NCBI GenBank assembly: GCA_964649145.1
Contig: CAZYOQ010000012.1
Location: forward strand, 1 to 34,703
Reading direction: 5' to 3'
Length of the DNA stretch: 34,703 nt
Source: MGBC163016 sp964649145
GTDB taxonomy: Bacteria > Actinomycetota > Coriobacteriia > Coriobacteriales > Eggerthellaceae
Each line of letters starts with the position of its first letter. The first letter of the stretch is position 1. The notes beneath the pieces are model-generated. The model was not told where the DNA came from. It worked only from the letters and a program-made list of their open reading frames with translations, and made no database searches. A program made the position numbers and the translations under genes. Below are positions 8,400-15,922 of the stretch, in pieces.

Positions 8400-9967
8400 T
8401 ATTCTTCAGAGCTCCTCTCGAACATGCCGAGCATTCGGCGTGTTACAAGAAATCCTCCAAAGATATTTACAGAGGCGATAACCATCGCAATAAAGGAGAG
8501 CGCAATAACCAGAGGGTTGTCGGAGCCTATCTGAAGAATTGCGCCAACGATTATGATGCCTGAAATCGCATTAGTCACAGACATTAGCGGGGTGTGAAGA
8601 GTATGCGAAACCCCTGTAATTACATAGAAGCCCACCACGCACGCAAGCGCAAAGACTATAAAGTGGCTTCTCATTGATGCAGGCGCAAGCATTATAAGGG
8701 CGCAGGCAATAATTCCAAGAAGCATCTTCCACCAAAGACCGTTTAGCGGCGTTGATTCCTCGCTTTTAGTTTTTTGGGTGGAGGATTTTTGGGTGGAGGA
8801 TTTTTGGGTAGGCGCTTCCTCTTTTTTCCCGGAAGGTGCAACAGAGACGCTAATTGCAGGAGGTGGCCACATGACATCGCCGTTTAAGGTAACGGTCATC
8901 CCGCGAATAACATCGTCTTCTTCGTCAAGAACAAGATTGCCGTCTTTACCAGGAGTTGCAAGCTTTAAGAGATTGACGATATTTTGCCCGAAAAGCTGGG
9001 AGGATTGGCCAGGCATTCGGCTTGCAAGGTCGGTATACCCAATGATGGTCACACCGTTTTCTGTTACAAAGACTTCGTTGGGCCTAGTTAGCTCGCAATT
9101 GCCGCCAAGTTCAGATGCTCCCATATCAACAATCACAGAGCCTGGTTTCATATTTGCGACAGCTTGAGCTGTTATGAGTAAAGGAGCTGGACGACCTGGA
9201 ACCTGTGCCGTTGTTATGACGATATCGCATTTAGAGGCTTGTTCGGTATAGACCTTCAAGACCTGGTTTTGCTGGTCTTCGGTAAGCGCTTTGGCATAGC
9301 CGTCAGAAGACTCTTGTGACACTGGGATTTCAACGAATGTCGCGCCAAGAGACTCTACTTGGTCGGCAACGTCTGAACGCACATCGGTCGCAAAAACCTG
9401 CGCACCCATGCTTCCTGCTTGCCCAATGGCTGCAAGGCCAGCAACCCCAACACCAATTACATATACCTTAGCAGGCGCAACCTTGCCTGCTGCAGTTATT
9501 TGACCGGCAAATGTCTTGCCGTAGTTTTCGGCCGCTTCTATAACCGCGCGATACCCAGCCACATTCATCATGGAAGAGCGCACATCCATCGATTGCGCGC
9601 GAGAGATTCTGGGCACCATATCTAGCGCAAGAGCTGTAAGCCCACCCTTTGACAGCGTGTCAACCAATTCTGGGTGCATGTTAGGCGCAAGGCGCGCAAT
9701 TAAAGTCTTGCCTGTGCCCATACGAGAAAGATTTTCAGGTGAAGGAGTATCTATACATGTAACAATGTCAGATTCCCAAAGCTCTTCTGTGTCAACTATC
9801 TTGGCACCTGCGGCTTCATACTGGTCGTCAAAGTAGCTTGCGGCCTGGCCTGCGTGCGCCTCGACTACAACTTCATAGCCCAGTTTAATAAGCTTTGCGA
9901 CAGTATCGGGCGTACCAGATACTAAAGGGGTATTTGATTTTGTCTCCTTGCAAACTCCGATTCTCAT
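8399..9967 (-). CDS. pntA: NAD(P) transhydrogenase subunit alpha (single-chain type)
   Basis: Transfers hydride from NADH to NADP coupled to proton entry, a main NADPH source. The 522-aa chain combines the soluble NAD(H) domain I (about 1-375) and four membrane helices (about 415-515) in one polypeptide, as in enterobacterial PntA (about 510 aa). Domain I has the RQD-loop signature ISRAQSMDVRSSM near 125-137 and the Rossmann motif VIGVGVAGLAAIG near 170. The linker between the two parts (about 380-412) is Lys/Ser/Thr-rich with tandem repeats. The ribosome site before the ATG is modest (GGTAGGT). It lies just after the ilvC terminator and next to NADPH-using IlvC. Confidence 0.95.
   Translation of the reverse strand: MRIGVCKETKSNTPLVSGTPDTVAKLIKLGYEVVVEAHAGQAASYFDDQYEAAGAKIVDTEELWESDIVTCIDTPSPENLSRMGTGKTLIARLAPNMHPELVDTLSKGGLTALALDMVPRISRAQSMDVRSSMMNVAGYRAVIEAAENYGKTFAGQITAAGKVAPAKVYVIGVGVAGLAAIGQAGSMGAQVFATDVRSDVADQVESLGATFVEIPVSQESSDGYAKALTEDQQNQVLKVYTEQASKCDIVITTAQVPGRPAPLLITAQAVANMKPGSVIVDMGASELGGNCELTRPNEVFVTENGVTIIGYTDLASRMPGQSSQLFGQNIVNLLKLATPGKDGNLVLDEEDDVIRGMTVTLNGDVMWPPPAISVSVAPSGKKEEAPTQKSSTQKSSTQKTKSEESTPLNGLWWKMLLGIIACALIMLAPASMRSHFIVFALACVVGFYVITGVSHTLHTPLMSVTNAISGIIIVGAILQIGSDNPLVIALSFIAMVIASVNIFGGFLVTRRMLGMFERSSEE
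8771..8810. repeat. 15-bp tandem repeat encoding the PntA linker
   Basis: The 15-bp unit TTTTTGGGTGGAGGA is present at 8771-8785 and 8786-8800, with a partial third copy to 8810. On the minus strand it encodes repeated STQKS in the flexible linker between PntA domain I and the membrane part (about residues 386-399). Being a multiple of three, copy-number change would keep the frame. Confidence 0.8.
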
Positions 9968-9992
9968 ACTTACCTACCATACTTTCAAAAGT

Positions 9993-10025
9993 GAGAAAAG
10001 CCCCGCGCCACATGGGCACAGGGCT
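9993..10025 (-). terminator. Rho-independent terminator after ilvC
   Basis: On the minus strand AGCCC...GGGCT (10021-10025 with 9999-10003) encloses GTGCC/GGCGC, giving a long GC-rich stem followed by TTTTCTC. It lies between the ilvC stop and the pntA start, so it ends the ilv operon. pntAB then needs readthrough or a promoter in the short remaining gap. Confidence 0.75.
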
Positions 10026-10046
10026 AGCGTTAGCAGAAGTTGTGTA

Positions 10047-11039
10047 CTAGTTGATCCAGCTGAACATTCCGCGAATTTTTTCGCCTGTCTTTTCGATTTC
10101 GTGTTCGTTAATAGCCTCACGCTGCTCAAGGAGCCACTTGTGGCCATTCTTGCAATCGTCGACGAATTCACGAGCGAAGCTGCCATCTTGGATGCGATCA
10201 AGAATTTGCTTCATAGCCTGACGGGACTGTTCGTTGATAACTTTAGGTCCTGCATAGTATTCGCCGTATTCTGCGGTGTTAGAAATTGAGTAGTTCATGA
10301 AGTGGATGCCGGACTCATACATGAGGTCGACAATCATCTTCATTTCGTGATAGCACTCAAAATATGCAAGTTCGGGCGGGTATCCTGCGTCGACTAGCGT
10401 CTCGAAGCCAGCCTTTACAAGCTCGACCAAACCACCGCACAGAACTGCTTGCTCGCCAAAGAGGTCTTCTTCGGTTTCTTCCTTGAATGTTGCCTTGATG
10501 ACACCTGAACGTGCACCACCAACACCCCAAGCATATGAAAGCGCGATATCCCATGCATCTCCTGTAGCATCTTGCTGGACACAAATGAGATCCGGCACAC
10601 CCGAGCCTTCAGTGTACTGACGACGAACAATGTGGCCAGGGCCTTTAGGAGCGCACATGATAACGTTTACATCTTCAGGAGGAGTGATGTAGCCATAGTG
10701 GATATTGAAACCATGAGCGAAAGCAAGAGTATCGCCAGCTTTGAGGTGCGGGGCGATATGCTTTTCATATACATCTGACTGAAGTTCGTCTGGGACGAGG
10801 ATCATGATAAGGTCGGCCTCTTCGGCGGCTGTATCCATGTCGCATACTTTAAGACCTGCCTCTTGCGCCTTTTCAATAGACTTAGAGCCCTCGCGAAGAC
10901 CAACGCGCACATCGCAGCCGGAATCTTTGAGGTTCAGAGCATGAGCATGGCCTTGTGAGCCATAACCAATGATCGCGATTTTCTTACTCTTGATTATTTC
11001 TGGGTTACAGTCGTTTTCGTAGTAGATTGTTACTGCCAT
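10047..11039 (-). CDS. ilvC: Ketol-acid reductoisomerase (class I, NADPH)
   Basis: Isomerises and reduces acetolactate and acetohydroxybutyrate using Mg and NADPH. It is 330 aa, the class I length. The Rossmann motif GYGSQG is at 25-30, and VGLREGSKS (46-54) carries the Arg and Ser residues that usually bind the NADPH phosphate. The knotted C-terminal domain includes the Mg-binding motif EQAVLCGG. I chose ATG 11039, behind AAAGGAAGAAG; the frame to 11120 adds 27 unrelated residues. It lies 239 bp after ilvN with no terminator seen between, so it may share the ilvD transcript. That 239-bp interval shows no ORF or convincing promoter. Confidence 0.95.
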   Translation of the reverse strand: MAVTIYYENDCNPEIIKSKKIAIIGYGSQGHAHALNLKDSGCDVRVGLREGSKSIEKAQEAGLKVCDMDTAAEEADLIMILVPDELQSDVYEKHIAPHLKAGDTLAFAHGFNIHYGYITPPEDVNVIMCAPKGPGHIVRRQYTEGSGVPDLICVQQDATGDAWDIALSYAWGVGGARSGVIKATFKEETEEDLFGEQAVLCGGLVELVKAGFETLVDAGYPPELAYFECYHEMKMIVDLMYESGIHFMNYSISNTAEYGEYYAGPKVINEQSRQAMKQILDRIQDGSFAREFVDDCKNGHKWLLEQREAINEHEIEKTGEKIRGMFSWIN

Positions 11040-11278
11040 TTGATACTTCTTCCTTTCGTGTTCAAATGTGTGACCTGCTATTCTATACCTAAAGTAAGTA
11101 TTTGTTCGCTTTTCTTTCAAGCTATTAACGAAGTTTTAACTATGTGGCAAAGATAGTGCGACACATGAAGGCCAATCGCTTGCAATCTTGCCTTAGCTCT
11201 AGCGAAAGCGCGCCTTTCTATGATTGCGATTGCTCTCTCTCCTATGCTCGCGCGTTTGCCTTGCCAATAGCCTTACCC

Positions 11279-11782
11279 CTAGCTTGACTTCGACGTAGAG
11301 TTTCTAGACATCGCGATCTTTCCTGTGCGAACAGTTTCTTTGATGCCATAGGCGCGAATCAGATCTTCTAGACCCTTTAGCTTAGAATCGTCGCCTGTGG
11401 CCTCGATTGTAAGCGAGGTTCTGCCAACGTTTACAATCTTTGCGCGGAAGATGTTCGCGATTTCGATGATCTCATTTCTGCGTTCAGGCGCAGCGTTCAC
11501 CTTGTAGAGCACTAGTTCGCGTTCTATTGCCGACTCATCTGTGAGGTCGGTAATCTTGTGGACGCTTATCAGCTTGTGAAGTTGCTTGGTAATTTGTTCG
11601 TAGGCGATATCGTCTGCAATCACAATTGCTGTTAGACGCGATAAGGTATCGTCTTCAGTAGGTCCTACAGAAAGCGATTCAATATTGAAGCCGCGCCGAG
11701 AAATTAGTCCGGTAACGCGTGAGAGCACACCTGGCTTATTTTCTACAAGCACAGAAAGCACATGTTTTACCTCGTTAGACAT
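11279..11782 (-). CDS. ilvN: Acetolactate synthase small (regulatory) subunit
   Basis: Regulatory partner of IlvB; it raises catalytic activity and confers valine feedback. It is 167 aa, the usual IlvH/IlvN size. An N-terminal ACT domain (VLVENKPGVLSRVTGLISRR, about residues 10-29) is followed by the C-terminal ACT-like domain (about 85-158, with IVNVGRTSLTIEATG). The start lies 2 nt after the ilvB stop and its ribosome site GAGGTG lies within the ilvB 3' end, so the two subunits are translationally linked. Confidence 0.95.
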   Translation of the reverse strand: MSNEVKHVLSVLVENKPGVLSRVTGLISRRGFNIESLSVGPTEDDTLSRLTAIVIADDIAYEQITKQLHKLISVHKITDLTDESAIERELVLYKVNAAPERRNEIIEIANIFRAKIVNVGRTSLTIEATGDDSKLKGLEDLIRAYGIKETVRTGKIAMSRNSTSKSS

Positions 11783-11784
11783 GC

Positions 11785-13839
11785 TTATTTCACCTCGCTT
11801 TCCTTATCGCATTTATCTGTTTGCGAAGAATCGCTGCCGTTGGCGGGGTTAGAGGCATTGGCATCTGCACCGCTTGCGCCGCTGGCGTCTTCGTTAACGT
11901 CGAAATCGTCATAAGCGCCTTTGCGTTCGCCTTTGTCATTGGGATCCATCTCCCAACGACCCCCAAACTGTGCGTCGATATTTGCGCAGGGCGATTCCTC
12001 GCTGATATGAACTGGAGGTTCGCCTGGCATGTCGGTTCGCACGGCTCCCACAGCAACATCAATAGCGCCCATAATGTTATCGAGTGCAGCACCTGGAGCA
12101 ACCATCGGGTAAACGTTTTGGTCGCGCGGTATAACAATGTCTAGCAAGTACGGCCCTTCAGCTTGAAGCATCTCTTGAATGGCGGCAGATACTTCTGCAG
12201 GATTATCGACCCGCTTGCCCTTCCACTGATATGCGTCGGCAAGTTTCACGAAGTCTGGGTTATTCTCAAGCTCTGTTTGGGAATAACGTTCGTTATAGAA
12301 GAGTTTTTGCCATTGGTGAACCATTCCCAACGCGCGATTGTCAAGAATTAGAACCTTAACAGGAATCTTGTGAATCGCGGCGGTTGCCATCTCTTGACTA
12401 TTCATTTGGAAAGAGCCATCGCCTGCGATGCAAACCACTACTTTGTCTGGTTCGCCAATTGCAGCACCAATAGCCGCCGGAAAACCGAAGCCCATAGTAC
12501 CTAGGCCACCGCTAGAGATAAAACTTCTAGCAACCTCGCGGTCAACAAACTGATGTGCCCACATCTGGTGCTGGCCTACTTCGGTAACCACGATCGATTT
12601 TTCCGGGTCAAGTTGGCTCGAGAGATCTTTCATCACAAGCTCTGGCACGATATTGTTCTTATCGTCTTCGAGGTCTGGATGATAGAACGGGTAACGTTCA
12701 CGCCATTTGTTTACCTGTGCCACCCATTGTGCGTCAACAGGTTTTGCATCGTCTTTGCCAAGCTGTTCGATGATTCCATCTAAGACACCCTTAAGGTCTC
12801 CCACAATCGGCACATCGGCTTCGCGAATCTTTCCGATTTCTGCTGGGTCGATATCTATATGGATAACCTTCGCATGAGGTGCAAATTCTGCAGGACGACC
12901 TGTAACACGGTCAGAGAACCTAGCCCCGGCAGAAATAATGAGGTCGCTTTCTGTCATGGCAAGGTTTGAGTACTTCGCGCCGTGCATTCCAACAGGACCT
13001 AAGTTAAGCGGATGCGAGGCCGGGAAAGCGCCTTTGCCCATAAGCGTTGTCACAACTGGAAGCTGCATTATGTTTGCAAGTTGCACAAGTTCTTCTGACG
13101 CATCTGAAATAACAGCGCCACCGCCAACGTACAAAACCGGCTTCTCGGATTTCTCGATAAGTTTTGCCGCGGCTTTAATCTGTTTAGCATTTCCCCTGTA
13201 AGTGGGCTTGTATGAGGGAAGATTAACATCGTCTGGATAATCAAAGACCACATTTGCACCACAAAGGTCTGACGGAACGTCGATTAGAACAGGACCTGGA
13301 CGCCCGGTGGTGGCTATATGGAAAGCCTCGCGGAAAGTCTTAGTAAGCTCTTCTACCGACTGAAGCAAATAAGAATGCTTAACAACAGGCATGGTAATGC
13401 CAACGATATCCGATTCCTGGAATGAGTCGGTTCCGATGACAGCGCGAGGAACCTGGCCAGTTATAACGACCAGCGGGACAGAATCCATATAAGCTGTGGC
13501 AATTCCCGTTACTGTATTAGTAGCGCCAGGACCACTTGTGACTATTACAACCCCTGGCTTTCCAGTGGCGCGCGCATAGCCATCGGCCATGTGCACAGCG
13601 CCTTGTTCATGGCGTGCAAGAACATGGTTTAAGATTTCAGAGTCGTATAGCGCGTCATAGATTTTTATCGCCTGACCTCCTGGGTATCCAAAAACGGTGT
13701 CTACCCCTTCGGCCTCAAGCGAGGCGATAATGGCCTCAGAGCCTAGCATCTGCTTGCCTTGCTTTGGCGTCTTAGAGCCAAGACCACGAGAAGACCCCAT
13801 ATTCTTGGCATTGCGCCTTTGTTTGTTTTCTTCTGTCAT
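11785..13839 (-). CDS. ilvB: Acetolactate synthase large (catalytic) subunit, with extended termini
   Basis: ThDP/FAD enzyme making acetolactate or acetohydroxybutyrate from pyruvate. At 684 aa it is about 100 residues longer than typical IlvB. The core begins after a basic 32-residue leader and shows VFGYPGGQAIKIYDAL, the catalytic Glu in ARHEQGAVHMADGYARA, and the ThDP motif GDGSFQMNSQEM...LDNRALGM. The extra C-terminus (about 610-684) is acidic and Asp/Ser/Ala/Asn-rich, probably disordered. AGGAAAAGCTT precedes the ATG and overlaps the ilvD stop 9 bp upstream, so the long N-terminus is truly translated. ilvN follows 2 nt after the stop. Confidence 0.95.
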   Translation of the reverse strand: MTEENKQRRNAKNMGSSRGLGSKTPKQGKQMLGSEAIIASLEAEGVDTVFGYPGGQAIKIYDALYDSEILNHVLARHEQGAVHMADGYARATGKPGVVIVTSGPGATNTVTGIATAYMDSVPLVVITGQVPRAVIGTDSFQESDIVGITMPVVKHSYLLQSVEELTKTFREAFHIATTGRPGPVLIDVPSDLCGANVVFDYPDDVNLPSYKPTYRGNAKQIKAAAKLIEKSEKPVLYVGGGAVISDASEELVQLANIMQLPVVTTLMGKGAFPASHPLNLGPVGMHGAKYSNLAMTESDLIISAGARFSDRVTGRPAEFAPHAKVIHIDIDPAEIGKIREADVPIVGDLKGVLDGIIEQLGKDDAKPVDAQWVAQVNKWRERYPFYHPDLEDDKNNIVPELVMKDLSSQLDPEKSIVVTEVGQHQMWAHQFVDREVARSFISSGGLGTMGFGFPAAIGAAIGEPDKVVVCIAGDGSFQMNSQEMATAAIHKIPVKVLILDNRALGMVHQWQKLFYNERYSQTELENNPDFVKLADAYQWKGKRVDNPAEVSAAIQEMLQAEGPYLLDIVIPRDQNVYPMVAPGAALDNIMGAIDVAVGAVRTDMPGEPPVHISEESPCANIDAQFGGRWEMDPNDKGERKGAYDDFDVNEDASGASGADANASNPANGSDSSQTDKCDKESEVK

Positions 13840-13848
13840 AAGCTTTTC

Positions 13849-15522
13849 CTATTCTACGTAAGCGCCCTCATCGGCAGACGATACAAGACGTGCGTACTTT
13901 GCAAGCACTCCATGGTCGTGTTTTTGAGCTGGAGGCTGCCAAGATTTGCGCCTACGCTCAATTTCTGCATCGTCGACGTTTAAGGTAAGCGCGCCACCTT
14001 CTATATCGACAGTTAGGCTATCGCCTTCCTGTATAAGCGCAATTGGACCGCCACTTGCAGCTTCTGGACTAACATGACCAACAGCAGGACCTTTTGTAGC
14101 GCCAGAGAAGCGGCCATCGGTAATTAACGCCACACTGTCGGAAAGACCCATTCCGCAAATCGAACTTGTGGGGGTAAGCATCTCGCGCATGCCAGGGCCA
14201 CCTTTTGGGCCCTCGTATCGAATAACAAGAACATCGCCTGGTTTGATGCGGCCAGCATTTATGGCCTCGCAAGCCTCTTCCTCGCTTTCAAATACGCGGG
14301 CAGGGCCTGTGTGTTTCATCATCTTAGGGTCAACGGCTGCCTTCTTCACGATGGCTCCATTTGGAGCGATATTTCCATGCAGTACACGTAAAGCGCCCTG
14401 CTTGGTAATGGGGTTGTCGTGCTTGCGGCACACTTCGCCGTCTGCTGGCTTGGTGTCGTTTTCGATGTATTGACTCATAGTGCCTTCGCAGGTAAGGGCA
14501 TCCATATCAAGAAGCCCAAGCTCGAAGAGCTCATGCATAACAACTGGCACGCCGCCAACCTCATAGAGATCTGAAAGCGGACGAGGACCAGATGGCTGGA
14601 GCTTCACGAGATGGGGCGTGCGAGCACTTGCTGCATCCCAATCATCCATGGTAATTGGGAAGCCTGCTGCGCGCGCGATAGCTGTAAGATGAAGCACTGT
14701 ATTGGTAGAGCCTCCAAAGGCCATATCACATTCCATCGCATTGTGTACAGAATGCTCATTTATGATGTCTTTGATCTTTGTATTGCTTTCAACAAGTTCC
14801 ATGATTTTCATGCCAGCTTGTTTTGCAAGCCTTATACGTTGCGAATACACAGCAGGAATAGTGCCGTTTCCAGGAAGTGCTATACCTAGTGCTTCGCATA
14901 GGCAGTTCATAGAATTGGCCGTAAACAAGCCTGAACAGCTGCCACATGTAGGACATGCTGTGTTTTCGTAGTACTTAAGCATATCCTCGTTCATGGTGCC
15001 GTTTGTAACTTGAGCCGCACCGTCGAAAAGCGTGTTGAGGTCGGTTGTAGGTCCAGCTCCCCCTGGCTGCTTGCCAGCAAGCATGGGGCCGCCCGATACG
15101 AAAACAGTTGGAATGTTTACGCGCAGGGCACCAATTAGCATTCCGGGTACTATCTTGTCGCAATTCGGGATGCATACAATACCGTCGAAAGCATGGCCTT
15201 GAACAGCGCATTCAACGGAATCAGCGATGGTTTCGCGAGATACGAGCGAATAGTGCATTCCATCATGGTTCATGGCAATGCCATCACACACACCGATGGT
15301 TGAAATTTCGAATGGAACACCACCTGCCATATAGATGCCCGCTTTTACAGCTTCAGCTATTTTGTCGAGATTGGTATGTCCTGGAATGATGTCGTTTCGC
15401 GAGTTAATGACAGCTATGAAGGGGCGCTTCATCTCCTCGTCGCTTATTCCATCGGCCTTAAGCAGGCTTCTGTGTGGAGCGCGCGCCACTCCTTCTTTTA
15501 CCTGATCGCTCCTCATGTGCAT
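13849..15522 (-). CDS. ilvD: Dihydroxyacid dehydratase, [4Fe-4S] type
   Basis: Dehydrates dihydroxyisovalerate and dihydroxymethylvalerate, the third step of valine/isoleucine synthesis. It is 557 aa, a normal length. Cluster cysteines lie in NCDKIVPGM (C121) and CPTCGSCSGLFTANSM (about 188-203). Where [2Fe-2S] enzymes have a Cys near residue 49, this one reads IIPGHTNL, as in the E. coli [4Fe-4S] enzyme, so it is probably oxygen-sensitive, which fits an anaerobe. ATG 15522 lies 7 nt after AGGAG. It is the first gene of the ilvDBNC block and sits behind a long structured leader. Confidence 0.95.
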   Translation of the reverse strand: MHMRSDQVKEGVARAPHRSLLKADGISDEEMKRPFIAVINSRNDIIPGHTNLDKIAEAVKAGIYMAGGVPFEISTIGVCDGIAMNHDGMHYSLVSRETIADSVECAVQGHAFDGIVCIPNCDKIVPGMLIGALRVNIPTVFVSGGPMLAGKQPGGAGPTTDLNTLFDGAAQVTNGTMNEDMLKYYENTACPTCGSCSGLFTANSMNCLCEALGIALPGNGTIPAVYSQRIRLAKQAGMKIMELVESNTKIKDIINEHSVHNAMECDMAFGGSTNTVLHLTAIARAAGFPITMDDWDAASARTPHLVKLQPSGPRPLSDLYEVGGVPVVMHELFELGLLDMDALTCEGTMSQYIENDTKPADGEVCRKHDNPITKQGALRVLHGNIAPNGAIVKKAAVDPKMMKHTGPARVFESEEEACEAINAGRIKPGDVLVIRYEGPKGGPGMREMLTPTSSICGMGLSDSVALITDGRFSGATKGPAVGHVSPEAASGGPIALIQEGDSLTVDIEGGALTLNVDDAEIERRRKSWQPPAQKHDHGVLAKYARLVSSADEGAYVE

Positions 15523-15564
15523 TCATTATCTCCTTTCACTCCACATCCACTACAACCGCAAAAT

Positions 15565-15595
15565 GAAAAATCCCGAGGCTTGGATTGCCTCGGGA
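15565..15595 (-). terminator. Leader terminator upstream of ilvD
   Basis: On the minus strand TCCCGAGGC (15587-15595) pairs perfectly with GCCTCGGGA (15571-15579) across a 7-nt loop and is followed by TTTTTC. This 9-bp GC-rich hairpin lies about 40 nt before the ilvD start and about 260 nt after a good promoter, so it can act as an attenuator for the whole ilv operon. Confidence 0.85.
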
Positions 15596-15635
15596 CATGT
15601 AATCGCCAGTGTTTCCGCCTAAGCGGGACATGTAA
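15591..15635 (-). repeat. Duplicated 12-mer in the ilv leader
   Basis: TTACATGTCCCG occurs on the minus strand at 15624-15635 and again at 15591-15602, with starts 33 nt apart. The second copy overlaps the 5' arm of the terminator. The first is followed by a small CCGC/GCGG hairpin. Both can pair with CGGGGC in the loop of the hairpin at 15658-15681, so the copies may be alternative partners in a switch. An insertion-sequence remnant is another possible origin. Confidence 0.6.
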
Positions 15636-15849
15636 CGGTGTCGCCGGTTCAACCCTACTTACCTCCTGCCCCGACGGTAAGCCTGACGGACAGCTGGTTT
15701 TCCAGTCGAACTGCTCAAAGGATGTTCCTAGCAACATCTATTTACGGCTAGGCTATTGCCACCGCGTCGTAAATAGAGGCCACTGCATTCCTCGTCGTCG
15801 CATTTCGATTTTGAAAGCGCAATTGCACTTTCGCCTTATTCAATTGTGG
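15596..15849 (-). promoter_or_regulatory. Structured 5' leader RNA of the ilvDBNC operon (T-box-like or novel)
   Basis: It fills most of the 400-bp gap between the nucleoside phosphorylase and ilvD. Minus-strand hairpins in order: GAAAGTGC/GCGCTTTC (15813-15832); a 9-bp stem CTATTTACG/CGTAAATAG (15768-15776 with 15738-15746); an abutting stem GATGTT/AACATC (15721-15738); CTGG/CCAG (15694-15705); CTTACC/GGTAAG (15658-15681); then the terminator. The second and third hairpins hold CCTAGC and GCTAGG in their loops, a possible 6-bp kissing contact. The stretch AAGTAGGGTTGAACC resembles the T-box core but lacks the UGG that binds the tRNA end. Branched-chain amino acid T-boxes are common before such genes; the exact class is unresolved. 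Confidence 0.65.
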
Positions 15850-15855
15850 GAAGCG

Positions 15856-15883
15856 AGTATACACCTCTGAAAAATGAATACAA
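15856..15883 (-). promoter_or_regulatory. Promoter of the ilvDBNC leader
   Basis: Minus strand: TTGTAT (15878-15883), 16-nt spacer, TATACT (15856-15861). Initiation about 7 nt downstream would start the leader near 15849, some 325 nt before the ilvD ATG and after the phosphorylase stop. Confidence 0.6.
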
Positions 15884-15922
15884 GGAAAATGAAGGTTTTG
15901 GGTCTAAAGCGAACGTGTGCGG

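Noticed and set aside
15513..15737. 74-codon minus-strand frame upstream of ilvD
   Set aside because: It runs through the terminator and hairpins, overlaps the ilvD start in another frame and resembles no protein.
15754..15804. 16-codon leader peptide starting MRRRGMQW in the ilv leader
   Set aside because: No ribosome site and no run of Ile, Val or Leu codons, so classical ribosome-mediated attenuation is not supported.
15540..15880. RNase P RNA, tmRNA or SRP RNA in the ilvD leader region
   Set aside because: None of the conserved signatures (GAGGAAAGTCC, tRNA-like tmRNA ends, SRP GGAA apex) is present.
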